Positions 9,961-22,305 of a stretch of DNA of 64,000 bases are shown here, piece by piece. The stretch comes from Usnea hakonensis (taxonomy: Eukaryota; Ascomycota; Lecanoromycetes; Lecanorales; Parmeliaceae): contig BLJB01000004.1 of the NCBI GenBank assembly GCA_013423325.1, positions 1 through 64,000 on the forward strand. Direction: 5' to 3'. The notes below the pieces were generated by a model. It did not search any database and had not been told where the DNA came from. It saw only the letters and a program-made list of their open reading frames with translations. The position numbers and the translations under genes are program-made. Position 1 is the first letter of the stretch; each line of letters begins with the position of its first letter.

Positions 9961-12026
9961 ATGTTGAAGAGGTACGTAAAGCTTTATTCCTACACTTTAT
10001 CAAATTCAATGAAGCCCGCTAACACTGGTGATTCCGGATGCAGCGGCCTCGCTCGAACCCTTCGATCCTATGGATTGGCACGGCCATCCGCAACCCGACG
10101 CGCCTTCCAGCCCATAAGAACCAACCTCGCTCCAGCCCTTGCGGCTCGATTCGCAAGCGGTGTAGGGGATGGGAAGATACATCAAGTCATTGGTGCTGTC
10201 GTAGACGGTATGCAAATCGTCTTAGGAAAAGCTTTGCGCTTCCGTCGCCAAGCTTGGAGCTTGAAAAGGATAACATTAGCTGATGCCGAGATACTGCATA
10301 TAGTGAAGTTCGACACCGACGTGCTACCTCCTATTCTCAATGCTTTGGAGACTGAGAATGCCGGTCAGAAATTAATCCTCGAAGTTGCTGTACGCTAGCC
10401 ACCTGGCGCAATGAGAGGTCTGGCTCTTAGGCTTACTGTTCAACAGCAACATCTGGGTGAAAATGTGGTCCGAACTATTGCTATGGACGGTAAATTTGCG
10501 TCTTAAAGGTTTCCCTCAAAGAAACCATCACTGAACCAAATGTCCAGGTACCGAGGGTCTTGTACGAGGTCGGTCGGCCACTGATACTGGATCTCCCATC
10601 ATGATTCCCGTTGGACCAGGAACGTTAGGCCGTATCATAAACGTCACTGGCCAACCAATTGACGAGCGTGGGCCCATCAAACATACTCAGAAGAAGCCAA
10701 TTCATGCCGATGCCCCTGAGTTCGTCGAGCAATCGACGTCCGCTGAAGTACTTGTCACCGGTATCAAAGTCGTAGATCTCCTTGCTCCTTATGCTCGCGG
10801 TGGAAAAATTGGTCTCTTCGGAGGTGCTGGTGTTGGCAAGACAGTGTTCATTCAGGAATTGATTGTACGATTCCTAAACTACAATCAGCGCAGTCCACAA
10901 GAGCTGACTCGACTTGCAGAACAACATCGCCAAAGCCCATGGTGGTTTCTCTGTCTTCACCGGGGTCGGAGAACGCACTCGCGAAGGTAACGATTTGTAC
11001 CACGAAATGCAAGAGACTCAGGTCATCAATTTGGAAGGCGAGTCAAAAGTTGCCTTGGTCTTTGGCCAGATGAATGAGCCTCCAGGTGCTCGTGCCCGTG
11101 TTGCTCTTACAGGTTTGTGAGTTGCCTATTCATAATGGAGCATCCGCTATCATAAGGTAAAGCTAACCTTTTAGAACTCTTGCAGAGTATTTCAGGGACG
11201 AGGAGGGTCAAGATGGTACGCAAATGCAGCTTTATCTACGAGATTGCTTCGTTTGCTAAATCATTCATCAGTGCTTCTCTTCATTGACAACATTTTCCGG
11301 TTTACTCAAGCCGGTTCCGAGGTGTCGGCATTGCTTGGTCGTATCCCGTCTGCCGTTGGCTACCAGCCAACTCTCGCCGTCGATATGGGTGTCATGCAAG
11401 AACGTATCACAACCACCCAAAAGGGCTCTATCACCTCTGTACAGGCTGTTTACGTGCCCGCCGACGACTTGACTGATCCTGCCCCTGCCACCACCTTTGC
11501 CCATTTGGACGCCACCACCGTCTTGTCTCGCGGTATCTCTGAGTTGGGTATCTATCCCGCTGTCGACCCTCTAGATTCCAGGTCCCGAATGTTGGACCCT
11601 CGTGTCGTCGGCCAGGAGCACTACGACACCGCCTCACGCGTGCAGCAAATTCTGCAAGAGTATAAGTCGCTACAAGATATTATTGCAATTTTGGGAATGG
11701 ACGAACTTTCGGAAGCGGACAAATTGACCGTCGAGCGTGCTAGAAAATTGCAGAGGTTCTTGAGCCAGCCTTTCACTGTTGCCCAGGTTTTCACTGGCAT
11801 TGAGGGCAAGCTGGTGGACTTGAAGGATACCATTCGCAGTTTCAAAGCAATTATGAACGGGGACGGCGACGATTTGCCAGAAGGTATGTATCTGCAATCA
11901 AAGACAGCAAAATGTTTCATATCCCCCTACTAATCGAAATTTGCAGGTGCGTTCTATATGGTTGGCGACATCGAGTCTGCACGCCAAAAGGGAGAGAAGA
12001 TTCTCGCAGACTTGGAGAAGAATTAG
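9961..12026 (+). CDS. atp2: ATP synthase F1 subunit beta, mitochondrial
   Basis: Nine exons are predicted: 9961-9971, 10044-10207, 10304-10389, 10447-10489, 10548-10864, 10920-11116, 11175-11215, 11272-11883 and 11947-12026, giving 516 aa. Every junction restores the very conserved beta-subunit sequence. The first exon is only 11 nt. A basic presequence of about 40 residues targets the matrix. Visible landmarks are the Walker A loop GGAGVGKT, GVGERTREGNDLY, ALVFGQMNEPPGARARVALTGL, the Walker B region VLLFIDNIFRF, and the catalytic beta-barrel/C-terminal domains ending ILADLEKN. It carries the catalytic sites of complex V. The first intron lies inside the presequence, after codon 3. Confidence 0.97.
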
Positions 12027-12768
12027 ATGCTAGTTGTTGCATAGACGTTTGTGGTAGAGAGATGTAAATTTAGTCAAGTGGATGCAAAATTCAGCGATGC
12101 TCCAATTTCACGCGCTGTTCCTCGCCTACTTACGAAAAGTATTTCTCACTTCTCTCCGTAGGCATCCAGCTAATTAAAATCGTAATTGATGTCTGCTAGT
12201 CTTAGTCTCCATCTTGTCTCTCCAAAATGCACCCAATTCTATCCTATGTGAAGGGTATAGGAATATGGATCGAGATATGTGTCTTTGTCAGACTGACATT
12301 GTCCAAACCCGGCCATGCACTCTCGTTTGGTATGTAGACGGGTATTTAGAGAGACACTCGGATACCCAAGATCGTTTAGCAGATACAGGGGAAAGTGAGG
12401 GTTGATGCCACGGTGCGGAACTCTATTCAGACGACCGCTGACCAATACTGTCTTCATGGGATGTTCACGATGGTGCTATATTTGGGCTAACTCATGTACC
12501 ATTGATGGACGAACGACGCTGAGTATTGGTACGTGTGAGAGAAAACTGTGGTCATAGAAACACATAGCATGAGATTTTTGATCAAAATTATATGCTGACT
12601 CCCCTGCTCGATGCTAGAGATCCAATTATGTATTGGCTTTCCTTATTTTTCGTATCCGTCATTACATGATTTGGTTGAATTCTGCCTGTCCTGCGCCGCG
12701 AGTCGATACATGCGCGATCAAAATCTCGAATTTCAGGGGTAGAAAAAGAAACATTTGGAAACAATATC
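12027..12768. other. Convergent 3' intergenic region, ATP2/coiled-coil gene
   Basis: About 740 bp between convergent genes. Short frames only; nothing recognised. Confidence 0.45.
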
Positions 12769-13818
12769 TCACTGGCCAGTGCCGCGCGATTCTCCTCTCT
12801 TCATGAGTTCCAAGCTCCTTGGGAAGTACGTCTGCAGACCGAGTTTCGTCCTCAGGAAAGCACCCGTCTTCTCCAGCCTCTTAATGTCCCTTCCGACCTG
12901 CCACGGCGGATCCTCGCCGCTCGCGGGCGCAAGTCGCAGGCGCACAATGTCCAACATGCAGTCGTCGAGTCGGTTGTAGAACTCGGCCCGGCTGCTCGCG
13001 TCGGCGTCGTTGTTCCAGCCGTCGTCGCCGCCGTGGGAGTTGAGGTTTCCGCCCAGCTTGATGATGAGTTCGAAGGCGAGGGCGGGGCCGCCGGGCAGAG
13101 CTGATAGGTCTTCGATTGACGGGATGAGTTGCGCGAGGGTGCTGGCGAATGTGGCGGTTGGGAGGTGGGAGGAGAGGGAGTCTTGGAGGCGGTGGAGATC
13201 GTGGTTGAGCACGGTCATTTTGCGATCGAGTTGGTAGTTGAGCGTCTGTGCGGACGTGGGATCACTGTTCATTGCGCTCGCAATGGATGGAGGTACGTCT
13301 AGTGTGGAGGTCAGTATGCTTTGGACATGATGTTTTTAATCGATTTTGCGCTCACCGGCTCGGAGACCGCGCTTGTCAATCCAGGCATGCATGTCTGCGC
13401 GCTCATCCTCGAGCGTCTGGAGTTGATAGTTCGTTTCCTCGAGCTTGTTTTTGAGATCCTCGATTTGATCTATGTAGGGTCGGAGGGCATCATTGAAGGC
13501 CTTGGCCAATGGATCGGGTGTGGGTTCCATTGTTGTCGAGGTGATTGGACGGGTGTGCACATCAGTCGCACCGGCGGTCACAGGGCCTGCGCGAGGTGTG
13601 GGGTTATAGGCTTGATCGCCAGCGGTAGAGGGTCGAAAGGATTGCAATTTATCTTGAGAATTGAAACCGCTGGAATACTGGGTATCTTTGTAGGGTGGAC
13701 TTTGTATTTGCTGAGAGTCGTAATTGCTAGTATCTTTGGAATAGGGTCTGGAAGGCATTGAAAGATCCTGTTCGCCTTTGGAAGAACGATCTCTAGACAA
13801 TCGACGAAGCCAGGACAT
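12769..13818 (-). CDS. Coiled-coil protein of unknown function
   Basis: Two exons (13356-13818 and 12769-13298) join in frame across a 57-nt intron to give 330 aa. The ATG chosen begins MSWLRRLSRDRS; in-frame codons further upstream lack support. Residues 1-~105 are polar and disordered, rich in Ser, Gln, Tyr and Pro. About 105-155 (DQIEDLKNKLEETNYQLQTLEDERADM) has heptad-like spacing and should form a coiled coil. The C-terminal half is helical, with a leucine-rich stretch and a conserved-looking end. I do not recognise the family. The joined frame and the sharply changed composition of its domains support a real gene. Confidence 0.72.
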
Positions 13819-14506
13819 GATAAAAAAGGCGAAGGAAGACGAGCAGAATTGAAGGGTTAAAAGAGTGATTGATGGATTGAAGATCAGTAGTGTGATATGG
13901 CTTGATGAGCCTGCCGGAGGCTGGGAGATAAGAGAAAGAATTTCAAAGACGAAGGCTGGATTGATGAGAGGAGGGGAGGGGAGAATAGGATGATAAACAG
14001 GATGGCTGGCGGCTACTTTACTGTAAAATACCTTTATTTTTACGGAGTACATTTTATTTTATTGGCGACAACATTTATTGTGTGGCTGGCTCCAACATGT
14101 CCGAGCTCACAATTACAATCCCCCAACCACCCCATAGCCCATAGCCCATAGCCCATAGCCCATGCACTCGAACCGAACTGGACAAGGTAAGCTAACGGCT
14201 AAGCTAAGTGTCGGATAGCGGAACTAGCCGCTCTTGGCAAAAGCTTGTTTTCTCGCTCGAGCAAAAAAAAAAAAAAGGTTCTGAAATCATTCCCGAGAAC
14301 CTAGTATGTTCATCCATTCCTTCATTCACTCTCTAATTCCAGTACCTTCCTTGTATTATTCTACTTTCTACAACCTACAGCGTCAGGCTCAATCTATTGC
14401 CAAGTCCACCTTTGCGCTAAACTTTCCAGCTTTTGTGTCGTTGTCTCCATCTAGTCATAGTCCTCTCTTTGACACTACACCACAAGCTGAGACCGAGGGG
14501 GAAAAC
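13819..14506. promoter_or_regulatory. Divergent upstream region, coiled-coil gene/GGC1
   Basis: About 690 bp containing a TACGGAGTAC site at 14041-14050, a short CCCATAG tandem repeat and an A tract near 14264. The GGC1 reading frame is open upstream of its chosen ATG, but that part is low in complexity and probably 5' UTR. Confidence 0.5.
14131..14163. repeat. (CCCATAG)n microsatellite, four units plus a partial
   Basis: Four perfect 7-bp units and a fifth partial unit lie between two divergent genes. The unit is not the fungal telomere repeat TTAGGG. Confidence 0.9.
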
Positions 14507-15536
14507 ATGGCTCCGCAGGTGATCGAGGCCGTCGCGAGCTCCGCTGCGAAAGAGTTCAAGAAAGAGTCTGCTACTGCTAGACTTCTCGGATCAGGTACTC
14601 CCAATCTCCTCTCGCCATCCACGGCGACTGACTTTCATCAGGATCCGCTGGTATCGCAGAACTCGCCATATTTCACCCGGTCGACACCATTGCCAAACGT
14701 CTCATGAGCAACCAAGGAAAAGTCACATCCGCAGCCAGACTGAATGAAGTAATATTTAGAGATACAGCTCATGCGCCAATTATGAAGAAATTTACCTCTT
14801 TGTTTCCAGGGCTGGGTTATGCCGCAGGGTATAAAGTGCTGCAGCGCATATACAAATTCGGGGGCCAGCCATTCGCAAAAGACTATCTAGCATTATATCA
14901 CGGAGACCAGTTCGATCGAGCGTTTGGAAAGGGCAATGGCAAGGCAATCATGCACGCGACTGCTGGGAGGTATGTCACCGAGTCGCTCGGAGCTTCGCTA
15001 GAGAAAGATTAACCAGATACAGTTTGATTGGTATAGGTGAAATTGTCCTCCTTCCCCTCGACGTCCTTAAGATCAAACGCCAAACAAATCCCGAAGCCTT
15101 CCGCGGCCGTGGCGTCTTCCGAATAGTAGCAGACGAAGGCATGGGGCTGTACCGCGGCGCCGGCTGGACCGCCGCCCGCAATGCCCCGGGCTCATTCGCT
15201 CTTTTTGGTGGTTCAGCAGCTGCAAAACAATATCTGTACAAGCTAAATGACTATAATTCGGCCACCTTCATGCAGAATTTTGTCGCCTCAATCGCCGGTG
15301 CAGCGGCCTCCTTGCTTGTGTCGGCTCCGTTGGACGTGATTAAGACCAGGATACAGAATCGGAATTTTGACAATCCAGAGAGCGGGTTTAAGATTGTAGG
15401 GAGTATGATGAAGAACGAAGGCTTCAGCAGTTTCTTTAAGGGGTTGACACCGAAGCTGCTGATGACGGGGCCGAAGTTGGTCTTTAGCTTCTGGCTTGCG
15501 CAGACGCTAATACCGGCATTTGATAAGATTGTATAG
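14507..15536 (+). CDS. ggc1: Mitochondrial GTP/GDP carrier (GGC1/YHM1 type)
   Basis: Exons 14507-14594, 14642-14969 and 15023-15536 give 309 aa, the usual length for a six-helix mitochondrial carrier. Carrier signatures PxD/ExxK/R are visible as HPVDTIAKR, LPLDVLKIKR and APLDVIKTR, one per repeat. The segments SLFPGLGYAAGYKVLQRIYKFGGQPFA and YRGAGWTAARNAPGSFALFGGSA match the GGC1 clade closely. The carrier exchanges GTP and GDP across the inner membrane and in yeast is tied to mitochondrial genome upkeep and iron balance. Start chosen at MAPQVIEAV; the frame is open further upstream, without family support. Convergent with the WD40 gene. Confidence 0.93.
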
Positions 15537-15766
15537 AAAATGTGTCTTAAATTTGGGACGGATCGATGTACTTATCTTGGAAGCTGTTGGCTAGTTTAAG
15601 TCTAGTCGGATGTATATACACCTCTCCGCTTATGTATTACTTAGACCTAGGGCCGAGGATCACTATCATAGGATCCGTCTCGCTCAGGATACCTGAAAGT
15701 CAGCTGGGATCACTCATTGCACCTCAGTCGCTTACACTATAACCATATAATTCTCAATCCCACCAA

Positions 15767-17551
15767 TCACCAAGTCCATTGCTCAATCCCCTTCACCCCC
15801 CCTACAAACAGCCTCCTCCCCTCCCTCCCTTCCTCCATCTCCAAAAACCGCAAACATCTCGCCGGCCCCCCCAACTTTTTCCCCAAAGCCCCTCCCATAC
15901 CCACCATCACCTCCCGCCCGCTTGCTCCATCGAAAACCTGCGCCCCTCCCTCCGTACCCGCCGCAACAAGATCCCCACAAACGTCAAACCCAACCGCCAG
16001 CCCAGTGAGCTCCCTATTCCTATACCCCGGAAACTCCACAAAAGGTCTTGTGACCCCTTTAGCGGGATCTTGACGTTTTATATATCGTAAATCATAAACC
16101 GCCATGCGCCCCTCCAACCCGGCAACCACAATCTTACTCGCATCGCCCATCTTCCTAACATGATTAATACAAGTCGTATGCCTGACCCTCCAACTCGTCC
16201 CGCTGGCGCCACCACCAGTCCTGACATCCCACAACCTCACCGTCCCATCCCGACACCCGTTGAGCAGGATATTCCTATCGAGCCAATCCACCGCCAGCAC
16301 CTCGGAGCTACGGCGTTCATTCAGGTCCTCGGATTTAAACGTCTGCAGGCGATCAGAGGACCATGACGACTGGGATTCGGTCACGAGGACGGTACCATGG
16401 GTCGTGGCGATGGCGAAGTCGGAAGTCGGGGCGTCGGGCCGGGCGGAGGAGGACCAGAAGGTGGTGTTTGTGTGGGAACGAATCAGGGTGGAGACGTCGC
16501 TTGTATAGGAAGGTGGATCGTGGTTGTGTTCGGGCAAACGATTTGTCGTGGGGGTTTGGCTATGTGCGTTCCATTCTGCTGGCTCGATGAGTTTGGTCAG
16601 GTAGATGCAGGCGGCTTGACGGCCGCCCATTGTAGTTGCCCTGTTCGAGCATCAGTGGCTCGACTTGAGATGTGGAGAGAGAAAAAGATGGGCCAAAGGG
16701 GGATGTAAGCAAAATTGTCAAATGAGGAAGCGTCGAAGGCATCATTACAGGACTTATGAGTGAAGCTAGATACATACAGAATGTAAGACCAGCGAGGAAA
16801 CTTCTTATTGAACGAAAAAGCCCGGTGACAACAGACCAGTGTAGATGTACAGAGTGTACTTACATGAGCACCCTTGATGGAGAAATTGCCATGGAGGTAA
16901 CCTCAAGCCCCCCATCAGCCCAGATGAAGAAATCCTCTCCTTTCTTGAAGACATACCTGAGAGTCGAACAGATGACCACTCCAAATCGTACCTAGATCGT
17001 CCCAAGTCCCTCCTTCCGTATCGCAAGCAGGCGGCGCGACATGCCTCCTAAGAGTCCCCATCATCAGCATCCCACGCCCGAAATACGCAAAGAGAGAAAT
17101 TCACGAACAAGGAAGATCGTGCATCGGGCACATCCCCACCGAGCATCTCTGCATACGTAAGGACACCCATGGCCTTATCGAACGCAAATGTTCCATAGCC
17201 ACCACCATCGTGATGTCGAAAACTCGAGACTTTCCTACTTTCCAGACCTTGCGCCCAAGCTCCCATCATGGTCGTAGTCCTCTCAGTGTCGTTAAGTGCA
17301 AGCTCCCTCGTAACACCCCATCCCCCAGCAAGCGGATCGTTTAGCATTTTTGATCGCTTGATCGTCATCTTACCCTTCTTCTGCTCAAACATCTTCCTAC
17401 GCTTCTGCTCACGCTGCTCCTCGGTTTCCCTCTTCACAGCCGCCTTGGAATATTTACTAGCGGGTCCATGTGTTGCAACATGGTTTGGTTGGATCTTGAA
17501 ATATTTTCTTTTCTCATGGTCATAGTAAAAGCCTGGGATAACAGGTGCCAT
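15767..17551 (-). CDS. WD40 protein, DCAF4 (WDR21)-like
   Basis: Predicted exons 17105-17551, 16864-16991 and 15767-16640 give 482 aa. The N-terminus APVIPGFYYDHEKRKYFKI is the mark of DCAF4-type proteins. It is followed by a basic helix and then a WD40 propeller, seen most clearly in AVDWLDRNILLNGCRDGTVRLWDVRTG and in two later blades. DCAF4 proteins bind DDB1 and act as substrate receptors of CUL4 ubiquitin ligases; the NGCRDGTVRLWDVR strand supplies the WDxR-type motif. The middle exon (VRFGVVICSTLRYVF...ADGGLEVTSM) was chosen because it keeps the propeller pattern; its 5' boundary and the 223-nt second intron are the least certain parts. Confidence 0.8.
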
Positions 17552-18058
17552 TCTTCATGGAAAATATCTTTTTCCACAAAGTCGGACTGAGGAATATGGA
17601 GAGACAATGTTTTTGGAAGTGTAGCATCCCGTTATTAGCATGATGCTACACTCGGATCATGCGTGCGATGGCAGGATAGAGGACTTCGAATTGCTTTTAT
17701 GGGCCTAGGGAATCATGACGGGAAGATTTCAGGCAGCTTTCTGATTCCATACACCTTGGTTGGACAGATCCTGTTGGTAGGGAGCCGTTCATATGTAACA
17801 AATTTAATAATGGAGTCAAGGATGAAAAGATGTCATTGAAGGGTAGTAAGAAGTCTCAAAGCGAAAGAAATGAAATACGTGTTAATCTACAAACACAATA
17901 ATGCAGTACCGTACTCAAGAATTAATAACAGTGGGCCTAATTAATTGAGCCCTAGAATTAGAGTAAAGTGAACCTTTTGACGCCGGAGAGCAACCTTAAA
18001 AGTTCCTTCTTTGGTCCCGGGGTCGCGGGGCAGACCGTCCTTAGACTAGGTAGGTACC
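17552..18058. promoter_or_regulatory. Upstream of the DCAF4-like gene, downstream of PMA
   Basis: About 500 bp. A TAGGTAGGTACCTTA block lies at about 18047-18061, overlapping the end of the H+-ATPase coding region. No gene recognised. Confidence 0.45.
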
Positions 18059-21000
18059 TTAGACTGCCACCGTTGCCTGATCGTGTTGGCGAGAAAGCCT
18101 ATCCAGAGCGAAAGCTGCCCCAAAATAAGGTAGGTACTTAATTAGCCCCCGTCCTCCAAAATTGCAAAACGTCCATGACTTGAGCAGAGAGGAAACATAC
18201 CCATATCCTCCATAGCTTTGTCCTTATCTCTCGGCTTTCTTTTGCATGGCCGTTTCCCGTGCACGATCCGATCAAATGGTGCGAAATCATTCAAAAGATA
18301 GTAGACGCCAGCCATCAAGCAGAAAACACCAAAGGAAAAGATCCACACTCGCGCCGTCGTGACCAGGTGTTGGACCGGGCTTGTTTGGCCGCCGTTGAGC
18401 AATCCGAATACACAGAACACCGTGGCAACAGCATCAACCACCAACACTGCCAATATCAGTTGCCAGGATGGCCAAGAAGTCCAAAACGGGCCATCGGCAC
18501 GAGTGATAAAGATTAACCAATTTTCAGTAAGAGCGATCTCGAGGAACAGTATCGAGTCTCTTTTGCCAACTTTCTCCGCTATGCCCCCTGTTACAATACC
18601 ATTTTCACTCGGAGCCACAAACAATGTCGTCAGACATATGAATGACCCCCCTGCCAGGATGAGCCCCATGATGATGGAGATACCCCATAGCTTCGGCAAG
18701 TTCCACTTGACTGGGGTCCGCGAGAATGGCGCCTTATCATAAGCAATTGCCAGTGTAGCGATGTCTGCGAAGATGGCAATGAAAACCACAAGTTGAATCT
18801 TCAAGCTCTCGTTGAGAATAGTAATCCAGAGGCCAAGGAAGATATCCATGTGCAGAGACAACGCAATGCGGTACACAACGTACGCATGCATTCTGTGGAA
18901 AATTTGTCGTGACATTTTGATTGCATCAATGATAGCAGAAAGTCCAGGTGCGAGAAACACAATGTCGGCAGCAGAACGTGCTGCATCTGAGGAGCCTTCA
19001 ACCGCGATCCCAGTGTCAGCCTTTTTGAGCGAAGGAGCGTCATTCACACCGTCGCCTGTCATTGCAACTAAGTGGCCCCGCTGTTGCAGTATATCAACCA
19101 CATTATACTTATGCTGAGGGAAAACTTCAGCGAAGCCATCAGCTGCTTCAACAAAGTCATAGATCGCAGATCCTGGCATATCCCCTCCGCCACCCAGTCC
19201 GAGCCTCTCAGAGTCGTAGACCTTCTCACCTAGGCCTAGTTGACGAGAGGTTTCCTTTGCAATACCAACTGCGTCGCCTGTCAACATCTTGATCTTCAAA
19301 CCAAGGTCAATGGCTTGATGAATTGTCTTGGCAGTGTCGTGACGAGGTGGGTCAGAACATGGCATGATGCCCAAAAGCTGCCAAGGGCTACCGGCTCGCT
19401 TACGAGCAACTCCAAGAGAACGAAAGCCGCGGCTTGCAAATTCAGCTACTTTTTCGACGTATTGCTTGATTGTCTCTTCGGAAAGCGGACCTGCTTCGAG
19501 GACCATTCTCATGACGCTTGGTGGTGCTCCTTTCACGCAAACGATTCGCTCACCTCGGGTTGACTGCACGAGAGCGATCACCTTCTTGGAGACTGGATCA
19601 AATGGTGTGAATTCAACCACTTGAAAGTTCATGAGCATGTCTTTGACACCTGGATAATTCTTGACTGCCTTCAGAAATGCCTTATCGATTGCATCAATTC
19701 CACATTTCTTGCGTGAAGCCGCCAGGCAAGCTGTAAGCATAAGGTCGCTTGGGTCGACCCCCTGAACCGTGTACGGTTCGCCTAGTGACAGTTTATTCTT
19801 CGTAAGGGTACCGGTCCTAAAGACGACGTATTAGGACCCAGACTTGCTCATGGTTGATGACTCAGGTTATCGCCTTTCCAAGGCAGGGAGTACGGGGAAT
19901 GTATGGGATCAGGATTAGAAGTAGGATGGATCATATTTCAGTCAATGCGAAGTCATTGAGAAGCTTCAAACTCACTTGTCACTGCACAAGATTTCTACCC
20001 CAGCAAGTGACTCAATGGCGGACAATTTCTGTACAATGGCGCGCTTCTTTGCTAGGAATGCGGCACCAACAGCCATTGTGGTAGTCACGACGGCTGGGAG
20101 ACCAACCGGTACGCCAATGATCGTGATAGCGAGTGTAAATGTCAGAATATGAACGGTGGGGCTGGACCGATAGAATGAGGATACCCAGACAACAAAGAGG
20201 GTGATGACCACGAAGACCAGGAGTGTACTACCGATACTGCGAAGTATCTGAGTGAAACGACCTGTACCTCCTGCGGCTGCATTGACGAGGGCCGCAGAGC
20301 GGCCAACGAACGTACTGTCACCAGTTGCTGTGACCATCATAAAGCCGTCTCCACGTTTAATCGTGGAAGACTGATAGATGGTCTCGCTCACTTTCTTTTG
20401 CACGGAGAGTGATTCCCCGGTAATCGAAGACTGATCAATCTGTAAGAGGGCGCCAGGAGTAATGAGAATACCGTCTGCTGGTACGATGGTCCCCTAAAGC
20501 GATCGATGTCAGTTCACTGTGCATTTGATCTTGGCTCGACGCCCCCCTCAAGATGTACCTCATCAAGTTGGACGATGTCCCCCGGAACAAGGTGAATTAC
20601 TTCCACTTCGGCCAAGATACCACTGTTCCGCAAGACTGAACATTTCTGTGCCAGCGTATTCTTGAGTTCCTGGACAATGTTGCCAGCTTGATAGTCTTGA
20701 AGGAAGCCAACGACCGCATTGAGCAAAAGCAAGCCGGCAATGACACCCAGATCGATCCAGTCTTGCAGGGCCGCAGCCAGCACGAACGCCAACTAGAAAA
20801 GTCATGTCAGCCGAAAGATGATTGGCATGAAGATGGATGAGCCTCAATGTCAAAAAGCCTCGAAGTTCATGAATTATAACCTACAAGCATGACGCACTGT
20901 ATTGGACCAACGAAGAACATGAGAAAGGTCTTCACATGGCTACGAGTTTCCTCTTTCATCATATTCCACCCATATCTCTTCCTCCTCGAGAGGACCTCAG

Positions 21001-21439
21001 CATCATCTAAACCGTAATTGGGACATGTCTCTAGCAGTACGCTGGGAACCGCTCTCGCCTCTCCGAGATTGGGAACCTGGTCTTCAATGGACAGTTCCTC
21101 TTCGTCATCTGATTCGAGCGATTCCAGCAGTGCGTCGAAATCTCCAACAAGATCAGTGTTCGTAGGAAGGGGGACGAGCTCGTCGGGTGAAAGCCTGGCT
21201 AGGGCGTCTTGAGCGACGGGTTTCTCGTGGCTGCTGTGCTGGCTGATTTGCATGCTGAGAGGGGACGGCCCTGGATTGCTAGGCTTTCGATTTTCATCGA
21301 AGCACTGCGGAGCGGGGGACTTGTCGGCAGTCGTGTCTTTTGCGGTAGTATTTGTACCAGCCCTCATGACGCCCATATCGTACTGTTCGGACATATGGGA
21401 TCGATAGACGTCGTAGTATGCAGTAAGAAAGGATGTCAT
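18059..21439 (-). CDS. Plasma-membrane P-type H+-ATPase (PMA1/2 family)
   Basis: Exons 20885-21439, 20559-20792, 19976-20493, 18201-19816 and 18059-18114 give 992 aa. Landmarks: the acidic N-terminus with LESDDEEELS, TGES (about 288-291) in the actuator domain, the phosphorylation site CSDKTGTLTKN (Asp about 435, split by intron 3), KGAP, and TGDGVNDAPSLKKADTGIAVEGSSDAARSAAD. Ten membrane segments are expected. The last intron is my prediction: a perfect GTATGT donor after MEDM and an acceptor at 18115 give a tail with LDRLSRQHDQ, which resembles the C-terminal QRxSxQHEK regulatory motif of fungal pumps. Without it the frame runs to 18142 with an unrelated tail. The pump sets the proton gradient that drives nutrient uptake. 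Confidence 0.93.
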
Positions 21440-22305
21440 CCAAAATCGCTATTTATGCTAATAGGTAAGATGCCAGAGTAAGGTGGATTGTGATAGCAAA
21501 CATGTTGTCGATAGACCGTGCATGGTTGGTAAGGGAACAGCAGCTGGGATGCGCTTGCCATCATGAGCATATACATCAGAGAGTAGCCAAAAAAGGGAGG
21601 CACGAGGCAATGTAGATACTGCCCTTCTCTTTAGGGAAGCAAATTTGCAGCGAACTATCAGCTCAGCGCTAGGGTTCTCGGCCAACCTGAAGAGAACGCT
21701 GGCGCAAAAGCGGCCCTCTGCAAGAACAAATATAGAATCAATGTAATGGGCCGTTAAGAAGTTAGCAAGGCAGGGCTGGAGTAGCGCCTGGCTATTCTGT
21801 TCGTGATCAGTAGACGGAGAAGAGATAGGTTTGGTTGTAATATTACTCCACAATGCACTATCACACTTAAAGATCAAAATCTCACTTTTGCATCCGAATT
21901 ATTTTGATGGAATTTGGTTGTCATTGTATTTCACTACTGTACGCAACTTCACTTTTGATCGTAAAATACACGCGGAAGCAAGAATATCTTGCTGTTCTAG
22001 AATGAGAAACCGTCTCTTGCAAGTCGCTCCACCAACTTGCATTTTGCAGACGGTTGGATTGATTTGCGCATGTCGTTTGGTGCTACAGTGCAGCTGAATG
22101 AGCGAGTTGAACGGATGGCCGGTCATCGCTCGTGACATCCAGCCTGAAAGAAGTGAAGAAAACGAGACATTTCTGGAGGATCCGTACCTCCCTCTTCGCC
22201 AGTCCGAAGCGAGTCTATCATCGAACGCCGTTGTGAGTATGCCGCTAAACTGAAAAACGCCCCGAATATTGTGCATCTAGTCCACCGATCCATACGAGAA
22301 TGTAT
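21440..22305. promoter_or_regulatory. Promoter region of the H+-ATPase gene
   Basis: About 860 bp between two genes on the minus strand. AT-rich around 21830-21990. I see no gene; the short frames lack features. Confidence 0.45.

Noticed and set aside
13336..14052. Longer N-terminus for the coiled-coil protein from upstream codons
   Set aside because: The extra part is compositionally unlike the rest and spans the probable promoter; MSWLRR is the better start.
14131..14163. CCCATAG repeat as an internal telomere
   Set aside because: The unit differs from TTAGGG/CCCTAA and only four copies are present.
14306..14506. Upstream extension of the GTP/GDP carrier frame
   Set aside because: Open by chance; low-complexity residues with no carrier family counterpart. 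The ATG at 14507 fits better.
18142..19740. Ending the H+-ATPase at the open-frame stop at 18142
   Set aside because: The resulting tail matches nothing, while the predicted intron restores the conserved regulatory end.
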